From Fibrobacter sp. UWB10 (GTDB lineage Bacteria; Fibrobacterota; Fibrobacteria; Fibrobacterales; Fibrobacteraceae): a stretch of DNA of 64,000 nucleotides. Below the pieces are notes generated by a model, which was given only the letters and a program-made list of their open reading frames with translations, did no database searches and was not told where the DNA came from. Below are positions 42,636 through 51,162 of this stretch, one piece after another; within the stretch, counting starts at the first letter, position 1, and every line of letters begins with the position of its first letter. Location: positions 62,001-126,000 of the forward strand of contig NZ_FXUE01000002.1 in the NCBI RefSeq assembly GCF_900182935.1, read 5' to 3'. The translations under genes were made by a program, and so were the position numbers.

Positions 42636-43964
42636 ATGGATTCGCTTTTGTCTATAGAAGATATTTCGATGGCTCTCTCGCTCGATTACGAGTGCGTGTT
42701 TTTTGTCGATATAGAAAGCGATAACTACGCCATGTTTGCGTTCAGCGGGAACCATAAAAACCTTGAATTGAACGAAACGAGTAATTTCTGGGCCGATACC
42801 CGCGTAAACTTGGAAACGGTTGTCTATGAAGATGACAAGACCTGGTTTGCTGAAAATATTGCTACTAAAGAAAAGCTTGTCGCTTCTGTACAGAACGGAA
42901 ATACCTTTAGAGGAAAGTATCGCATTGTTGCGAATGGAACCCCGGTTTGGTATTCCATGAAGGTTGTTCGTGGGCAGGGTAAACAGCGCGATTATTTGAT
43001 TATCGGTGTTACAAACATCGACAAACAGGAACGAGAAAGTCTGGCTCTTAAGCAGAAAGCTTCTAAAAGTGAACTGTACGGCCAGATCGTGATGGCGCTT
43101 GCTGAACGCTACGACGCCCTTTACATGGTGGATCTGGAAACAAACCATTATGTGCAATACAAGAGCGAACGTGTGTTCTGCGAACTGAGTATTGCCCTTG
43201 AAGGCGATGATTTCTTCAATCAGCTTAAAAAAGATGCTCTTAGCGTCATTTACAAAGATGATATCCCGTTGCTGACGGCTGCTTTGGAAAGAAGTGTCCT
43301 TTTGAAGGAACTGGATGATCATGGCGTGTTTACGTTTACCTATCGCCTGAATTCTCCTGATGGTCCTTTGTTTGTAAAAATGGTGGCCGTTTATTCCGAT
43401 AAAAAGCATATCGTGATTAGCGTGACCAACATTGATTCTCAAATTCGCCGTGAACAGAAAATTAGGGAAGAGGCCAGCATTGCCTATGAAAAGGCTCGCC
43501 GTGACGGCTTGACGGGAATCAAGAACAAGACTGCTTATGGTGAATTTGAAGCCAAACTGAACCAGCAAATCCAGTCGGGCGAAGATGTTGTATTCGCCAT
43601 TGCCATTTGCGATGTGAACGGTCTTAAGGATGTTAATGATACGCGCGGACATATCGTGGGTGACGAATATATCAAGGCGGCTAGCAGGCTTGTGTGCAAC
43701 ACGTTCAGACACAGTCCGGTGTTCCGTGTAGGTGGTGACGAATTTGTAGCGATTCTTCGTGGTGGAGATTTTGAAATCCGCGAAAAGTTGCAGAATGATT
43801 TTGCAGAAACTGTAAAACGGAATGCCCTTGATGGTCAAGTAGTTATGGCCTGTGGTATTTCTGTTTTTGACAAGACTTGCGACCATAGCGTTGCCGATGT
43901 CTTTAAAAAAGCCGATGCTTTAATGTATCAAAATAAGGTAAGCCTAAAGGGCGCTCGCAGATAA
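42636..43964 (+). CDS. Diguanylate cyclase with tandem PAS-like sensor domains
   Basis: 442 residues from the ATG at 42636 (MDSLLSIEDISMAL); a TTG two codons earlier is a weaker option. No Shine-Dalgarno sequence is visible. Two PAS/PAC-like units (about 10-130 and 150-270; each ends VISVTNIDSQ / IIGVTNIDKQ) lead into a GGDEF domain (about 285-440): RRDGLTGIKNKTAYGEFE, ICDVNGLKDVNDTRGH and FRVGGDEFVAIL. The catalytic GGDEF is canonical, so synthesis of c-di-GMP is expected. The inhibitory RxxD site usually found five residues before GGDEF reads RHSP, so product inhibition is probably absent. No membrane segments: a cytosolic sensor. Confidence 0.93.
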   Translation: MDSLLSIEDISMALSLDYECVFFVDIESDNYAMFAFSGNHKNLELNETSNFWADTRVNLETVVYEDDKTWFAENIATKEKLVASVQNGNTFRGKYRIVANGTPVWYSMKVVRGQGKQRDYLIIGVTNIDKQERESLALKQKASKSELYGQIVMALAERYDALYMVDLETNHYVQYKSERVFCELSIALEGDDFFNQLKKDALSVIYKDDIPLLTAALERSVLLKELDDHGVFTFTYRLNSPDGPLFVKMVAVYSDKKHIVISVTNIDSQIRREQKIREEASIAYEKARRDGLTGIKNKTAYGEFEAKLNQQIQSGEDVVFAIAICDVNGLKDVNDTRGHIVGDEYIKAASRLVCNTFRHSPVFRVGGDEFVAILRGGDFEIREKLQNDFAETVKRNALDGQVVMACGISVFDKTCDHSVADVFKKADALMYQNKVSLKGARR

Positions 43965-44008
43965 ATCTTTTCTATCTTTGGAAAGTTAATTCTATAGATA
44001 GGCAAAAG

Positions 44009-45493
44009 ATGTTTAAAGTTGGTTTTGATAACGCAGCGTACCTCAAGACGCAGTCCGAAAAAATTGCCGAACGCATTGCAAAGTTTGGCGGAAAACTTTA
44101 TCTAGAATTTGGCGGAAAACTGTTCGATGACCATCACGCATCTCGCGTGTTGCCTGGCTTTGCGCCCGATAGTAAAATCCGCATGCTCGAAAAGCTCAAG
44201 GACAAGGCCGAGGTCATTATCGCCATTAATGCCGGCGATATCGAAAAGAACAAGGTTCGCGGCGACTTGGGCATTACCTACGATCAAGATGTCTTGCGCC
44301 TGATTGATGCCTTCCGCGGTTATGGTCTTTATGTGAGCTCCGTGGTGTTGACCCGCTGGCAGGAACAGCCGAGTGCCGTTGCCTACCAGAAAAAACTCGA
44401 AGGTTTAGGCCTCAAGGTTTATCGTCATTATCCGATTGCGGGTTACCCGAGCAACATTCCGCTGGTGGTGAGCGATGACGGTTACGGCAAGAATGAATTT
44501 GTTGAAACTTCTCGCGAACTTGTGGTGGTGACGGCTCCGGGCCCCGGAAGTGGAAAGATGGCTGTGTGCCTTTCGCAGATTTACCACGAAAACAAGCGTG
44601 GTGTAAAGGCTGGCTATGCCAAGTTTGAAACGTTCCCGATTTGGAACATTCCGCTTAAGCACCCGGTGAACCTCGCATACGAAGCCGCCACCGCCGACTT
44701 GAACGATGTGAACATGATTGACCCGTTCCACTTGGAAGCCTACGGACAGACGACCATCAATTACAATCGCGACGTGGAAATCTTCCCGGTGCTGAACGCC
44801 CTGTTTACCCGTATTCTCGGTGAATCTCCGTACAAGAGTCCGACCGATATGGGCGTGAACATGGCCGGCAATTGCATTGTTGATGACGATGCTGTTTGCG
44901 AAGCCGCTCGCCAGGAAATCATCCGTCGCTACTACAACACGCTTTGCGACGTGCGTAAGGGCAACGCCGACAAGGATCAAGTTTACAAGCAGGAACTGAT
45001 TATGGAACAAGCCCAGATCAGTACTGCAAACCGCCCCGTGATTGCGGCTGCCGTCAAGAAGGCCGAAGAATCCGAAGGCCCGGCTGTAGCAATTCAGCTG
45101 AACGATGGCGCTATCATTACGGGTAAGACTTCGTCTTTGCTTGGCGCCTCTTCTGCAATGCTTTTGGATTCGCTGAAGCACTTGGCAGGTATCCCTGACG
45201 AGGTGCGTCTGCTTTCGCCCATGGTGATTGAACCGATTCAGAACCTGAAGACCAAACAGCTCGGCCACAAGAACCCGCGCCTGCACATGGACGAAGTCTT
45301 GGTCGCGCTCTCTGTTTGCGCCCTCACGGATTATAACGCCAAGATTGCTATGGAAAAACTCCCGGAACTTCGCCACTGCGAAGTGCATTCCAGCGTGATT
45401 CTGTCGCAGGTCGACGTGGGCGTGTTCCGCCGCTTGGGAGTAAATCTCACCACGGAACCTACTTATCAGACAAGTAAGCTGTACCATGGCTAA
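44009..45493 (+). CDS. DUF1846 family protein
   Basis: 494 residues matching the DUF1846 family over its length: MFKVGFDNAAYLKTQSEKI, GGKLYLEFGGKLFDDHHASRVLPGF, RGDLGITYDQDVLRLID, TAPGPGSGKMAVCLSQIYHE, FETFPIWNIPLKHPVNLAYEAAT, DMGVNMAGNCI. The GPGSGK loop resembles a nucleotide-binding loop. Crystal structures of the family exist, but I know of no proven function. Codon use is that of a well-expressed gene. It stands alone, 44 bases after the diguanylate cyclase, and is followed by a terminator at 45602. Confidence 0.92.
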   Translation: MFKVGFDNAAYLKTQSEKIAERIAKFGGKLYLEFGGKLFDDHHASRVLPGFAPDSKIRMLEKLKDKAEVIIAINAGDIEKNKVRGDLGITYDQDVLRLIDAFRGYGLYVSSVVLTRWQEQPSAVAYQKKLEGLGLKVYRHYPIAGYPSNIPLVVSDDGYGKNEFVETSRELVVVTAPGPGSGKMAVCLSQIYHENKRGVKAGYAKFETFPIWNIPLKHPVNLAYEAATADLNDVNMIDPFHLEAYGQTTINYNRDVEIFPVLNALFTRILGESPYKSPTDMGVNMAGNCIVDDDAVCEAARQEIIRRYYNTLCDVRKGNADKDQVYKQELIMEQAQISTANRPVIAAAVKKAEESEGPAVAIQLNDGAIITGKTSSLLGASSAMLLDSLKHLAGIPDEVRLLSPMVIEPIQNLKTKQLGHKNPRLHMDEVLVALSVCALTDYNAKIAMEKLPELRHCEVHSSVILSQVDVGVFRRLGVNLTTEPTYQTSKLYHG

Positions 45494-45601
45494 TTTTATT
45501 GCCACACGGATTCGATATACGAAACTTAACAAAAAACTTTTGTTTTAGTTGAGTTAAGTTCTTTGGGCTAAAAGCTAACGCTTTTTCAAAGAAATACAAA
45601 A

Positions 45602-45627
45602 AAGTCGCGACGGTGTCGCGACTTTTT
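45602..45627. terminator. Bidirectional terminator between DUF1846 and Cys-cluster genes
   Basis: AAGTCGCGAC, GGT, GTCGCGACTT hairpin with T-runs on both sides (AAAAAAG before, TTTTTAG after). It serves both converging genes. Confidence 0.92.
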
Positions 45628-45662
45628 AGCTTGTATGCAATTACTTCGTTTGCTTTGAAGAA

Positions 45663-46358
45663 TTACTTCTTCTTGGAAGCCTTCTTGCCACCCTTCGGAG
45701 GATGTACAGAAATCTTCTTCACGCTCTTGTCTTCGGCCTTGGCGAGTTCAGCTTCTTCGGCTTCGAAAATTGCCTGAGCCTGGCGGAGAGCGTCGGTCGG
45801 GTCGATTTCGATTGCTTCGGAGGCTTCGTCTACGAGTTCGGCGAAGTCATCGTACCAATCAGCGAAGATTTCCACTTCGAGGTGGTCGACACCCGGAACA
45901 GTGAGACGTGCGCCGCAGGCTTCACCCACGCGGTCGAGGTACTTGGCCATCTGCGGCTTGAGGAGCGTCAGGTCGAGACCGTCGAGGTCTTCGGGTTCGA
46001 AGTAAACGGCGTCGACATCGCTATCGTCGTCCTTAGACTTCTTGCTCTTCTTGTCTTCGCACTTGCCGCACTTGCACTGACCGTCGCAGCATTCTTCGTT
46101 GCCGTACAGGGCCATGTATTCTTCGTCGTCCATGCCGCTGTCGTAGTAGAATTCGTCTTCTTCGAGGTACAGGGTTTCAACAAAGATTCCCTTTGCGCCG
46201 AGCGTCTTGGCTGCGGCAATGAATTCCTTGAGGTCACCGCCGAAGTAGCGGGTGGTTTCCATGTCTTCGTTCAGGGTCTGAACGGGAATGGGGGAGAGCT
46301 TCTGCTTCTTGAGGTAGTCGCAGATTTCGTCACTGATGGATTTCTGAGTCTTTGCCAT
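45663..46358 (-). CDS. Unknown acidic protein with Cys cluster
   Basis: 231 residues, no family recognised. The N-terminal 75 residues are alpha/beta-like (SISDEICDYLKKQKLSPIPV, FGGDLKEFIAAAKTLGAKGIFVETLYLEEDEFY). A central segment has CCDGQCKCGKC (near residue 90), five Cys in eleven residues, likely a metal site, flanked by Asp/Glu/Lys runs. A second folded part follows (ADWYDDFAELVDEASEAIEI), then a Lys-rich tail ending KGGKKASKKK. It lies 18 bases after dapA on the same strand, so the two are probably co-transcribed. No signal peptide; cytosolic. Confidence 0.75.
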   Translation of the reverse strand: MAKTQKSISDEICDYLKKQKLSPIPVQTLNEDMETTRYFGGDLKEFIAAAKTLGAKGIFVETLYLEEDEFYYDSGMDDEEYMALYGNEECCDGQCKCGKCEDKKSKKSKDDDSDVDAVYFEPEDLDGLDLTLLKPQMAKYLDRVGEACGARLTVPGVDHLEVEIFADWYDDFAELVDEASEAIEIDPTDALRQAQAIFEAEEAELAKAEDKSVKKISVHPPKGGKKASKKK

Positions 46359-46376
46359 GTGAATCTCCTGGTAAAA

Positions 46377-47333
46377 TTAAACGTGGTACTTCTTGAGGCT
46401 CGGGGCCTTTTCGTCGATAAGCTTCATGATGCGGGCAACAGCGTCGGCACCGTTAGCAGTGTCCTTCACGCTTACGAGCGGCTGGAACAGCGGGCTGTTG
46501 AACAGCGTGCCCAGCGGAATCGGGTTCTTGCGGCAGAACGTGATGTCGACAAAGTCGCGTGCAGCCTTCTGAAGGTTGTGAGCTGTGTCCTTGTCACCGG
46601 CCTGGAATGCCTTGTAGAGATCGACAAAGGTCTTCGTTGCTTCAGGAATGTTGCCCGAAGCGCTGATGAGGCCCGTGCCGCCCATTTCGAGCAAGTCTGC
46701 GAAGAGACCGTCTTCACCGCTCATCACGGCGAAGTCCTTGCCCTTCGTTTCCTTGATCACGCGCATCGTGTCTTCGTGGAACTTTTCGCCAAAGCCGAAT
46801 TCGACAGCCTGCTTCAGACCGATGATGTTCTTGTCTTCGGCAAGTTCAATCAAGGTGTCGGGGTGCACGTAGCTAGAGGTACGGCCCGGAACGTTGTAAA
46901 TCACGATCTTGGCACCCGTTTCGCTGCTGAGCGTACGGTAGTGCTTCAGGAGGCCTTCCTGCGGCGGGTTGTTGTAATAGCCAGTCACGCAGAGAACTGC
47001 CACCGGGGCAATCTTCTGAACGTTTTCAATCATTTCGATAGATTCGCGAGTGCAGTTGGAACCGGCACCGGCAATCACGGGCACGCGGCCGTCCACATAG
47101 TCGAGCGTAAACTTGATGATATCCAGGTGCTGCTGCGGAGAAACCGTCGCACTCTGACCCGTGGTCACGGCAGGGAGCACGCCACTTGCACCGTTAGCAA
47201 TCACGTCATCAATCATCTGACCCATCTTCTTGTAGTCGATGGAGTTGCGAAGGTTCTTGGGATCGTCGTTCTTGAGCGGAGTGAACAACGCGGGGAAAAC
47301 ACCAGTAAGTTGAGAAGCGTTAGTAATCTGCAT
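46377..47333 (-). CDS. dapA: 4-hydroxy-tetrahydrodipicolinate synthase (DapA family)
   Basis: 318 residues. Class I aldolase of the DapA/NAL family condensing pyruvate with aspartate semialdehyde on the way to lysine and diaminopimelate. Present: GVLPAVTTGQSATVS (the TTG-E/Q loop), VIAGAGSN, GYYNNPPQEGLLKHY (Tyr proton relay), IYNVPGRTS and the Schiff-base Lys in IIGLKQ (near 172). The Gln after the Lys and the slightly long C-terminus are common in this branch. Other DapA-fold aldolases cannot be wholly excluded without the genome's dap genes. Confidence 0.9.
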   Translation of the reverse strand: MQITNASQLTGVFPALFTPLKNDDPKNLRNSIDYKKMGQMIDDVIANGASGVLPAVTTGQSATVSPQQHLDIIKFTLDYVDGRVPVIAGAGSNCTRESIEMIENVQKIAPVAVLCVTGYYNNPPQEGLLKHYRTLSSETGAKIVIYNVPGRTSSYVHPDTLIELAEDKNIIGLKQAVEFGFGEKFHEDTMRVIKETKGKDFAVMSGEDGLFADLLEMGGTGLISASGNIPEATKTFVDLYKAFQAGDKDTAHNLQKAARDFVDITFCRKNPIPLGTLFNSPLFQPLVSVKDTANGADAVARIMKLIDEKAPSLKKYHV

Positions 47334-47352
47334 AGTGGCCTAAATATAGTAT

Positions 47353-47387
47353 TAGAACGTAGAGCTTAGAACTTAGAACTTAGAAAA
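47353..47387. repeat. Heptanucleotide repeat between dapA and the GLUG gene
   Basis: Five 7-base units: TAGAACG, TAGAGCT, TAGAACT, TAGAACT, TAGAAAA. It lies about 20 bases upstream of the dapA start. The unit differs from those at 27654 and 42414 but the period is the same. Confidence 0.85.
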
Positions 47388-47537
47388 TACACCCTGATTG
47401 TTGCTTGCGATGCGGTCTTTTACATTTTGCGTCAAAGGAAACTATTCCGCTCATTTCGTACCAAAAGTGTGAACAAATGTTTGCAATCTTTTGTGGTTTG
47501 GTATATATTCAAAGAAAAAAGATTTGGTGAGGTTTTT

Positions 47538-49151
47538 ATGCGTTATTCGATAATCGGTATCTTGGGTGTTGCAGCGATGTTTGCGGCGTGTTCGCAAACG
47601 GTATCTGCATCTTCTGACGATGAAGTGATTTCTTTAGCAAGCAGTTCCAGTAAAAAAGGAAAAAGTTCCAGCAGCAAAGATTCTGGGAAGATTTCGTCTA
47701 GCAGCACAGAAAAACAGGCTGGTAGTAGTTCTAGCAATAAGCCCAACGATGAAAAATTGTCAAGCAGTTCTGTGGCTGAAGAATTAGATGAAAATTGTGT
47801 AGGAGAACCTGGTAATCCTTGGGAAGGAACGACTGCGAAGGATTTTGCATGTGGTGCGGGTACTAAGAAAAGTCCATATATTATTTTGACTGCAGAGCAA
47901 TTGGCTCATTTATCTTTTGTCGTCGGATCAAACGACGGTAACTATGCGGGAAAGTATTATAAACTCGGTGCAGATATCAAACTGAATAAAGGTGATATTA
48001 TTGATGATAAGGGCGCTTTGGTTGGGGATTCAACGAAACTTCACAAGTGGACTCCTATAGGCAATTCTAGTGTTGCTTTTACAGGATATTTTGATGGGGA
48101 TGGACACACGGTAAGTGGAATGTTTATTAATACGACAAGTAGTAATAATGGTTTGTTTGGTAATTCAAGTGGAACTGTACAGAATGTGACTCTTGATAAT
48201 TCTTGGGTATATGGAGGGAAATATACAGCAGGAGTGGTGGGGTATAATACAGGTACTTTGAAAAATATTACGAATAAAGCAAGTGTTACTAGTGAAAGTG
48301 GACCTGTTGGAGGTGTTATTGGTGCGTCCAATGATACCTATGGTAATGTGAATTTAGTAGACGAAGTGTATAATTTGGGTGTTATTAAAGGAAAAACAGA
48401 TGTTGGCGGAGTTATTGGTTTTATAGATAGAATCAAATTAACGCATGCAGAAAACAATGGGTTGGTTGAAGGTGAAAAATATACTGGTGGAATTTGGGGT
48501 GGTGCACAATCAACAACAGTTGAAGCAAGTTATTTGGTTAATTATGGCAGTATTGTTGGGCAAACCTATACGGGGGGCGTAGCGGGGTATTGTGGCCATT
48601 ATGGCGTTGGTTCCAAAAACGCTGCAAAATGTGGAACGCTTACAAATGTTAGGAATGAAGGAATTGTACAAGGTTTAACATTTGTTGGAGGTATTGCAGG
48701 GACATTTGGTGGGAAAATGATTTCCGCAAGTAATACATCATCTATTTCGGGAACGAATTATGTTGGTGGTTTGTTTGGAAACGCTGATTTTTCAACAACA
48801 AATAACCTTTATAATGTTGGCGATGTTTTGGGGAATCAAAATGTTGGTGGAATTATTGGTTATAACCAAGAAGGTGTCACCAGCTCAGCCTATTCCACAG
48901 GTAAAGTTGACGGAGATTCTCTTGTTGGCTTGATGATTGGCTATAACTACAACACCACTATGGCTGACTACTACTATTGGGAACAAGGCGAACAAGAACC
49001 GTTTGGCCTTAATAATAGCGGTGGAGTTGCCACGCCCAAATCTGCTGATGAAATGAAATCGGATGAATTTGCCGAACTCCTCGGCGATGAATTCGTTTAT
49101 GATTCTGGCCTAAATGACGGCTATCCTGTGCTCAGCTGGGAGAAGGAATAG
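47538..49151 (+). CDS. Lipoprotein with Ser-rich linker and GLUG-type repeats
   Basis: 537 residues from the ATG at 47538, preceded by GGTGAGG. The lipoprotein signal ends FAAC. A Ser/Lys linker with repeated SSSS blocks spans about 30-90. The rest is a run of GLUG-like beta repeats, each about 25-30 residues: YTGGIWGGAQ, YTGGVAGYCG, FVGGIAGTFGG, YVGGLFGNAD, NVGGIIGYNQ. GLUG repeats are found in surface adhesins and peptidase-associated proteins. Base composition is visibly more AT-rich than in flanking genes, and codons such as AAT, ATT and GGA are frequent, so recent acquisition or weak codon selection is likely. Confidence 0.9.
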   Translation: MRYSIIGILGVAAMFAACSQTVSASSDDEVISLASSSSKKGKSSSSKDSGKISSSSTEKQAGSSSSNKPNDEKLSSSSVAEELDENCVGEPGNPWEGTTAKDFACGAGTKKSPYIILTAEQLAHLSFVVGSNDGNYAGKYYKLGADIKLNKGDIIDDKGALVGDSTKLHKWTPIGNSSVAFTGYFDGDGHTVSGMFINTTSSNNGLFGNSSGTVQNVTLDNSWVYGGKYTAGVVGYNTGTLKNITNKASVTSESGPVGGVIGASNDTYGNVNLVDEVYNLGVIKGKTDVGGVIGFIDRIKLTHAENNGLVEGEKYTGGIWGGAQSTTVEASYLVNYGSIVGQTYTGGVAGYCGHYGVGSKNAAKCGTLTNVRNEGIVQGLTFVGGIAGTFGGKMISASNTSSISGTNYVGGLFGNADFSTTNNLYNVGDVLGNQNVGGIIGYNQEGVTSSAYSTGKVDGDSLVGLMIGYNYNTTMADYYYWEQGEQEPFGLNNSGGVATPKSADEMKSDEFAELLGDEFVYDSGLNDGYPVLSWEKE

Positions 49152-49152
49152 T

Positions 49153-49761
49153 ATGCTTATTCTTTGGGGCTTTATTTTTGTTATGCTGGTTTTCATCTTA
49201 TGGATGAAAATCTTTCAGAATCAAATTATTGGACATATCGGAGAAAAACATACTGCGGGTATTATAAAAGCTATTTCTAGAGGTTGCGTTTTTAGGGATG
49301 TGTATGTGAATGGCTGTCATGGAGTTCAGCAAATTGATATTATCGCAGTTACTGAAAAAGGAATTCTTGTTGTTGAGAAGAAGACTTATATCGGTTTAAT
49401 TGTTGGATCGGAATACGATAAGCAATGGAAAATTTTTGCTGCGCAGGGACGGCGGAAATATTCTATGAAAAATCCGCATCATCAGAATTTCGGTCACATT
49501 CAAGCGTTGCTTGAAAATTTCCCTGCGATGAAGAATTTGTGCGTTGATGTCGTTATATTTGGTAATAACGCTAAACTTGGTGACAAAATTCCTGCGAATA
49601 CGATTCGAGATGCAGATTTCCAAAGGTTCTATAATAGCTTGCCTAATTTATTGTCTCAGCAACAAATCTCAGATTTTGTAAATCAAATCCAAACTCTTGA
49701 ATCTAAAAGAGCTGAATACAAAAAGTTGCATAGGCAGAAAATTAGGGGTAAGAGAAGTTGA
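49153..49761 (+). CDS. NERD-domain membrane-anchored protein
   Basis: 202 residues from the ATG at 49153, one base past the preceding stop. An N-terminal membrane segment (MLILWGFIFVMLVFILWM) leads to a NERD domain (about 30-140): IGEKHTAGIIKAI, VYVNGCHGVQQIDIIAVTEKGILVVEKKTYIG, then QGRRKYSMKNPHHQNFGHIQAL. NERD is related to PD-(D/E)xK nucleases; the D of QIDII and the E/K of VVEKK sit where catalytic residues are expected. Function is unknown, possibly DNA or RNA processing or defence. Low GC like the gene before it, with which it is probably co-transcribed. Confidence 0.88.
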   Translation: MLILWGFIFVMLVFILWMKIFQNQIIGHIGEKHTAGIIKAISRGCVFRDVYVNGCHGVQQIDIIAVTEKGILVVEKKTYIGLIVGSEYDKQWKIFAAQGRRKYSMKNPHHQNFGHIQALLENFPAMKNLCVDVVIFGNNAKLGDKIPANTIRDADFQRFYNSLPNLLSQQQISDFVNQIQTLESKRAEYKKLHRQKIRGKRS

Positions 49762-49782
49762 ATTCTGCGCTATGTGCGGTAA

Positions 49783-49860
49783 GCCGGCACGAGATGTTTT
49801 TGGTAAGCGAGCGGTTCCGGTAATTCCCGGATAGCGAGCGGGCAAAAACATCGTGACGGC
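49783..49860. repeat. 78-base inverted-repeat element
   Basis: The left arm (49783-49802, GCCGGCACGAGATG onward) pairs with the right arm (49843-49860) over about 18 bp with one mismatch and a two-base bulge. The inside has direct repeats AGCGAGCGG on both sides of an apical hairpin TCCGG, TAATTC, CCGGA. It follows the NERD gene by 21 bases and is followed by a terminator. The rest of the 355-base gap to 50117 shows an AT-rich tract and the GAAAGGAA ribosome site of the next gene, nothing else I can support. Confidence 0.7.
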
Positions 49861-49869
49861 TTGATTAAT

Positions 49870-49890
49870 AGCAACCTAAAGTTGCTTTTT
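49870..49890 (+). terminator. Terminator after the NERD gene and inverted-repeat element
   Basis: AGCAAC, CTAAA, GTTGCT hairpin followed by TTTTG. Confidence 0.75.
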
Positions 49891-50116
49891 GTAAAAAATG
49901 AAGATTTTTGCAAACACCTGATTGCAAAATGAAGGGCGACAAGTTGTCGTCAAGATTGAGCCTTTTAGCAAAAGTAGCCCTAAATGCCGCTAATATAATT
50001 TTACGTGAAAACCAGGTGCAAAATCAGACTGCTTCTTCAAAAGTGGCGTATAGAATAAAGGAGCCTTCCGAAAAAAATAGGTTCCGAAAAAAAATAACGC
50101 TAAAGAAAGGAAAACT

Positions 50117-51061
50117 ATGACTGAAAAGAAAAATAATGCACGCCGTGCACATGATCCCTTTTTCCGGTGGCTTTTTGCCGATTTCAAGCGCCTTAGGCAG
50201 TTGCTTGGGTTTGCAGGCAAGGTGGATCGCGAAGTGGGCGAGTTCCTGTCTTCCGTGAATCTCGGCACATTGGAACGTATTCCTGATTCGTATTCCGAAG
50301 TTGATGAAACCGGTGATGCGGATTTAGCCTTCCGCGTCAACGTGTTGACGGGCGCACCCGTGCTCGTGGGCATCATGGTGGAACACAAATCGGGACGTGA
50401 CCCCGACACTATCAACCAGATTGCCCGCTATGTGCGTTCCGTGATGAAAATTCATCAGGAAAATCGTGTGTTTGACGGACTCCCGACTATGGCGATTATC
50501 TTTTACAATGGGCGTGAAAATTGGAATCCGCTGAAAAACCTTGAAGATGGGTACCCGGAATTTTTCCACGGTCGCGTGCTTCCGTTTGCATGCTCGTTCG
50601 TGAACATGGCCGACATTCCCGACAGTGATTGTCTCGCTTGTGAAGACGTTGCGACGGGCATGGGAATTACCGCAATGAAGTATGCTTTTGACAAGGACAA
50701 TCTTCGTTCGAAGTTGTTGCAGTTTAAGGAATCGTTCCAGAAATTGCCTGCGGATGTAGGATTGACCCTTTTGAGCAAAATTAATGTATATTTAAGGGAG
50801 TACGTCGACGAGGACTATCTGAAGGAGTTGGAAATGGCTTTCAAGAGTGTAGGACAGAAATACGGCTTTGTGAGTGCCGGTGACGTGTTCCGCAAGCGCC
50901 TTGCGGATGCTCATGCTGAAACTCAAGAAGCTAAAGACAAACTTGCGCAAAATAAAGCTGACACCGAGGCCGTTCTTCGTGAAGAAGGGCTTTCCGACGA
51001 AATGATTGCGAAAATTCAATCAAAGCTCGAAGCACTTCAGCAAAGTCGTCTTGCAAAATAG
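50117..51061 (+). CDS. Rpn-family recombination-promoting nuclease / putative transposase
   Basis: 314 residues matching the Rpn (transposase_31, PD-(D/E)xK) family: AHDPFFRWLFADFKRLRQLLGF at the start, a DLAFRV strand with the catalytic Asp near 75, VGIMVEHKSGRDPDTINQIARYVRSVM with E and K of the ExK motif near 95, and PTMAIIFYNGRENW. Rpn nucleases cut DNA and promote RecA-independent recombination; many are encoded singly and vary at the C-terminus. The last 60 residues are charged and coiled-coil-like (AHAETQEAKDKLAQNKADTEAV). No flanking inverted or direct repeats of a transposon are seen. A good ribosome site (AAAGGAA) precedes the ATG. Confidence 0.9.
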   Translation: MTEKKNNARRAHDPFFRWLFADFKRLRQLLGFAGKVDREVGEFLSSVNLGTLERIPDSYSEVDETGDADLAFRVNVLTGAPVLVGIMVEHKSGRDPDTINQIARYVRSVMKIHQENRVFDGLPTMAIIFYNGRENWNPLKNLEDGYPEFFHGRVLPFACSFVNMADIPDSDCLACEDVATGMGITAMKYAFDKDNLRSKLLQFKESFQKLPADVGLTLLSKINVYLREYVDEDYLKELEMAFKSVGQKYGFVSAGDVFRKRLADAHAETQEAKDKLAQNKADTEAVLREEGLSDEMIAKIQSKLEALQQSRLAK

Positions 51062-51086
51062 TTTAGTTGTTTTTTTCTAGAACGAA

Positions 51087-51111
51087 AGCCAGCTTGTAAG
51101 GCTGGCTTTTT
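51087..51111 (+). terminator. Terminator after the Rpn gene
   Basis: AGCCAGC, TTGTAAG, GCTGGCT followed by TTTTAG, 26 bases after the stop. A TATATTTTG box (51118-51126) for the next gene comes directly after it. Confidence 0.9.
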
Positions 51112-51162
51112 AGTTGCTATATTTTGCAAAAATCAGTGGGATTTTATACTCGGAGGTCTTCT

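Noticed and set aside
49908-50120. A 70-codon frame before the Rpn nuclease gene
   Set aside because: It runs through the AT-rich leader and the ribosome site of the next gene, starts without a ribosome site and has no recognisable content.
50117-51061. A complete insertion sequence around the Rpn gene
   Set aside because: No terminal inverted repeats or target duplications were seen flanking it; Rpn proteins are usually lone genes despite the transposase label.
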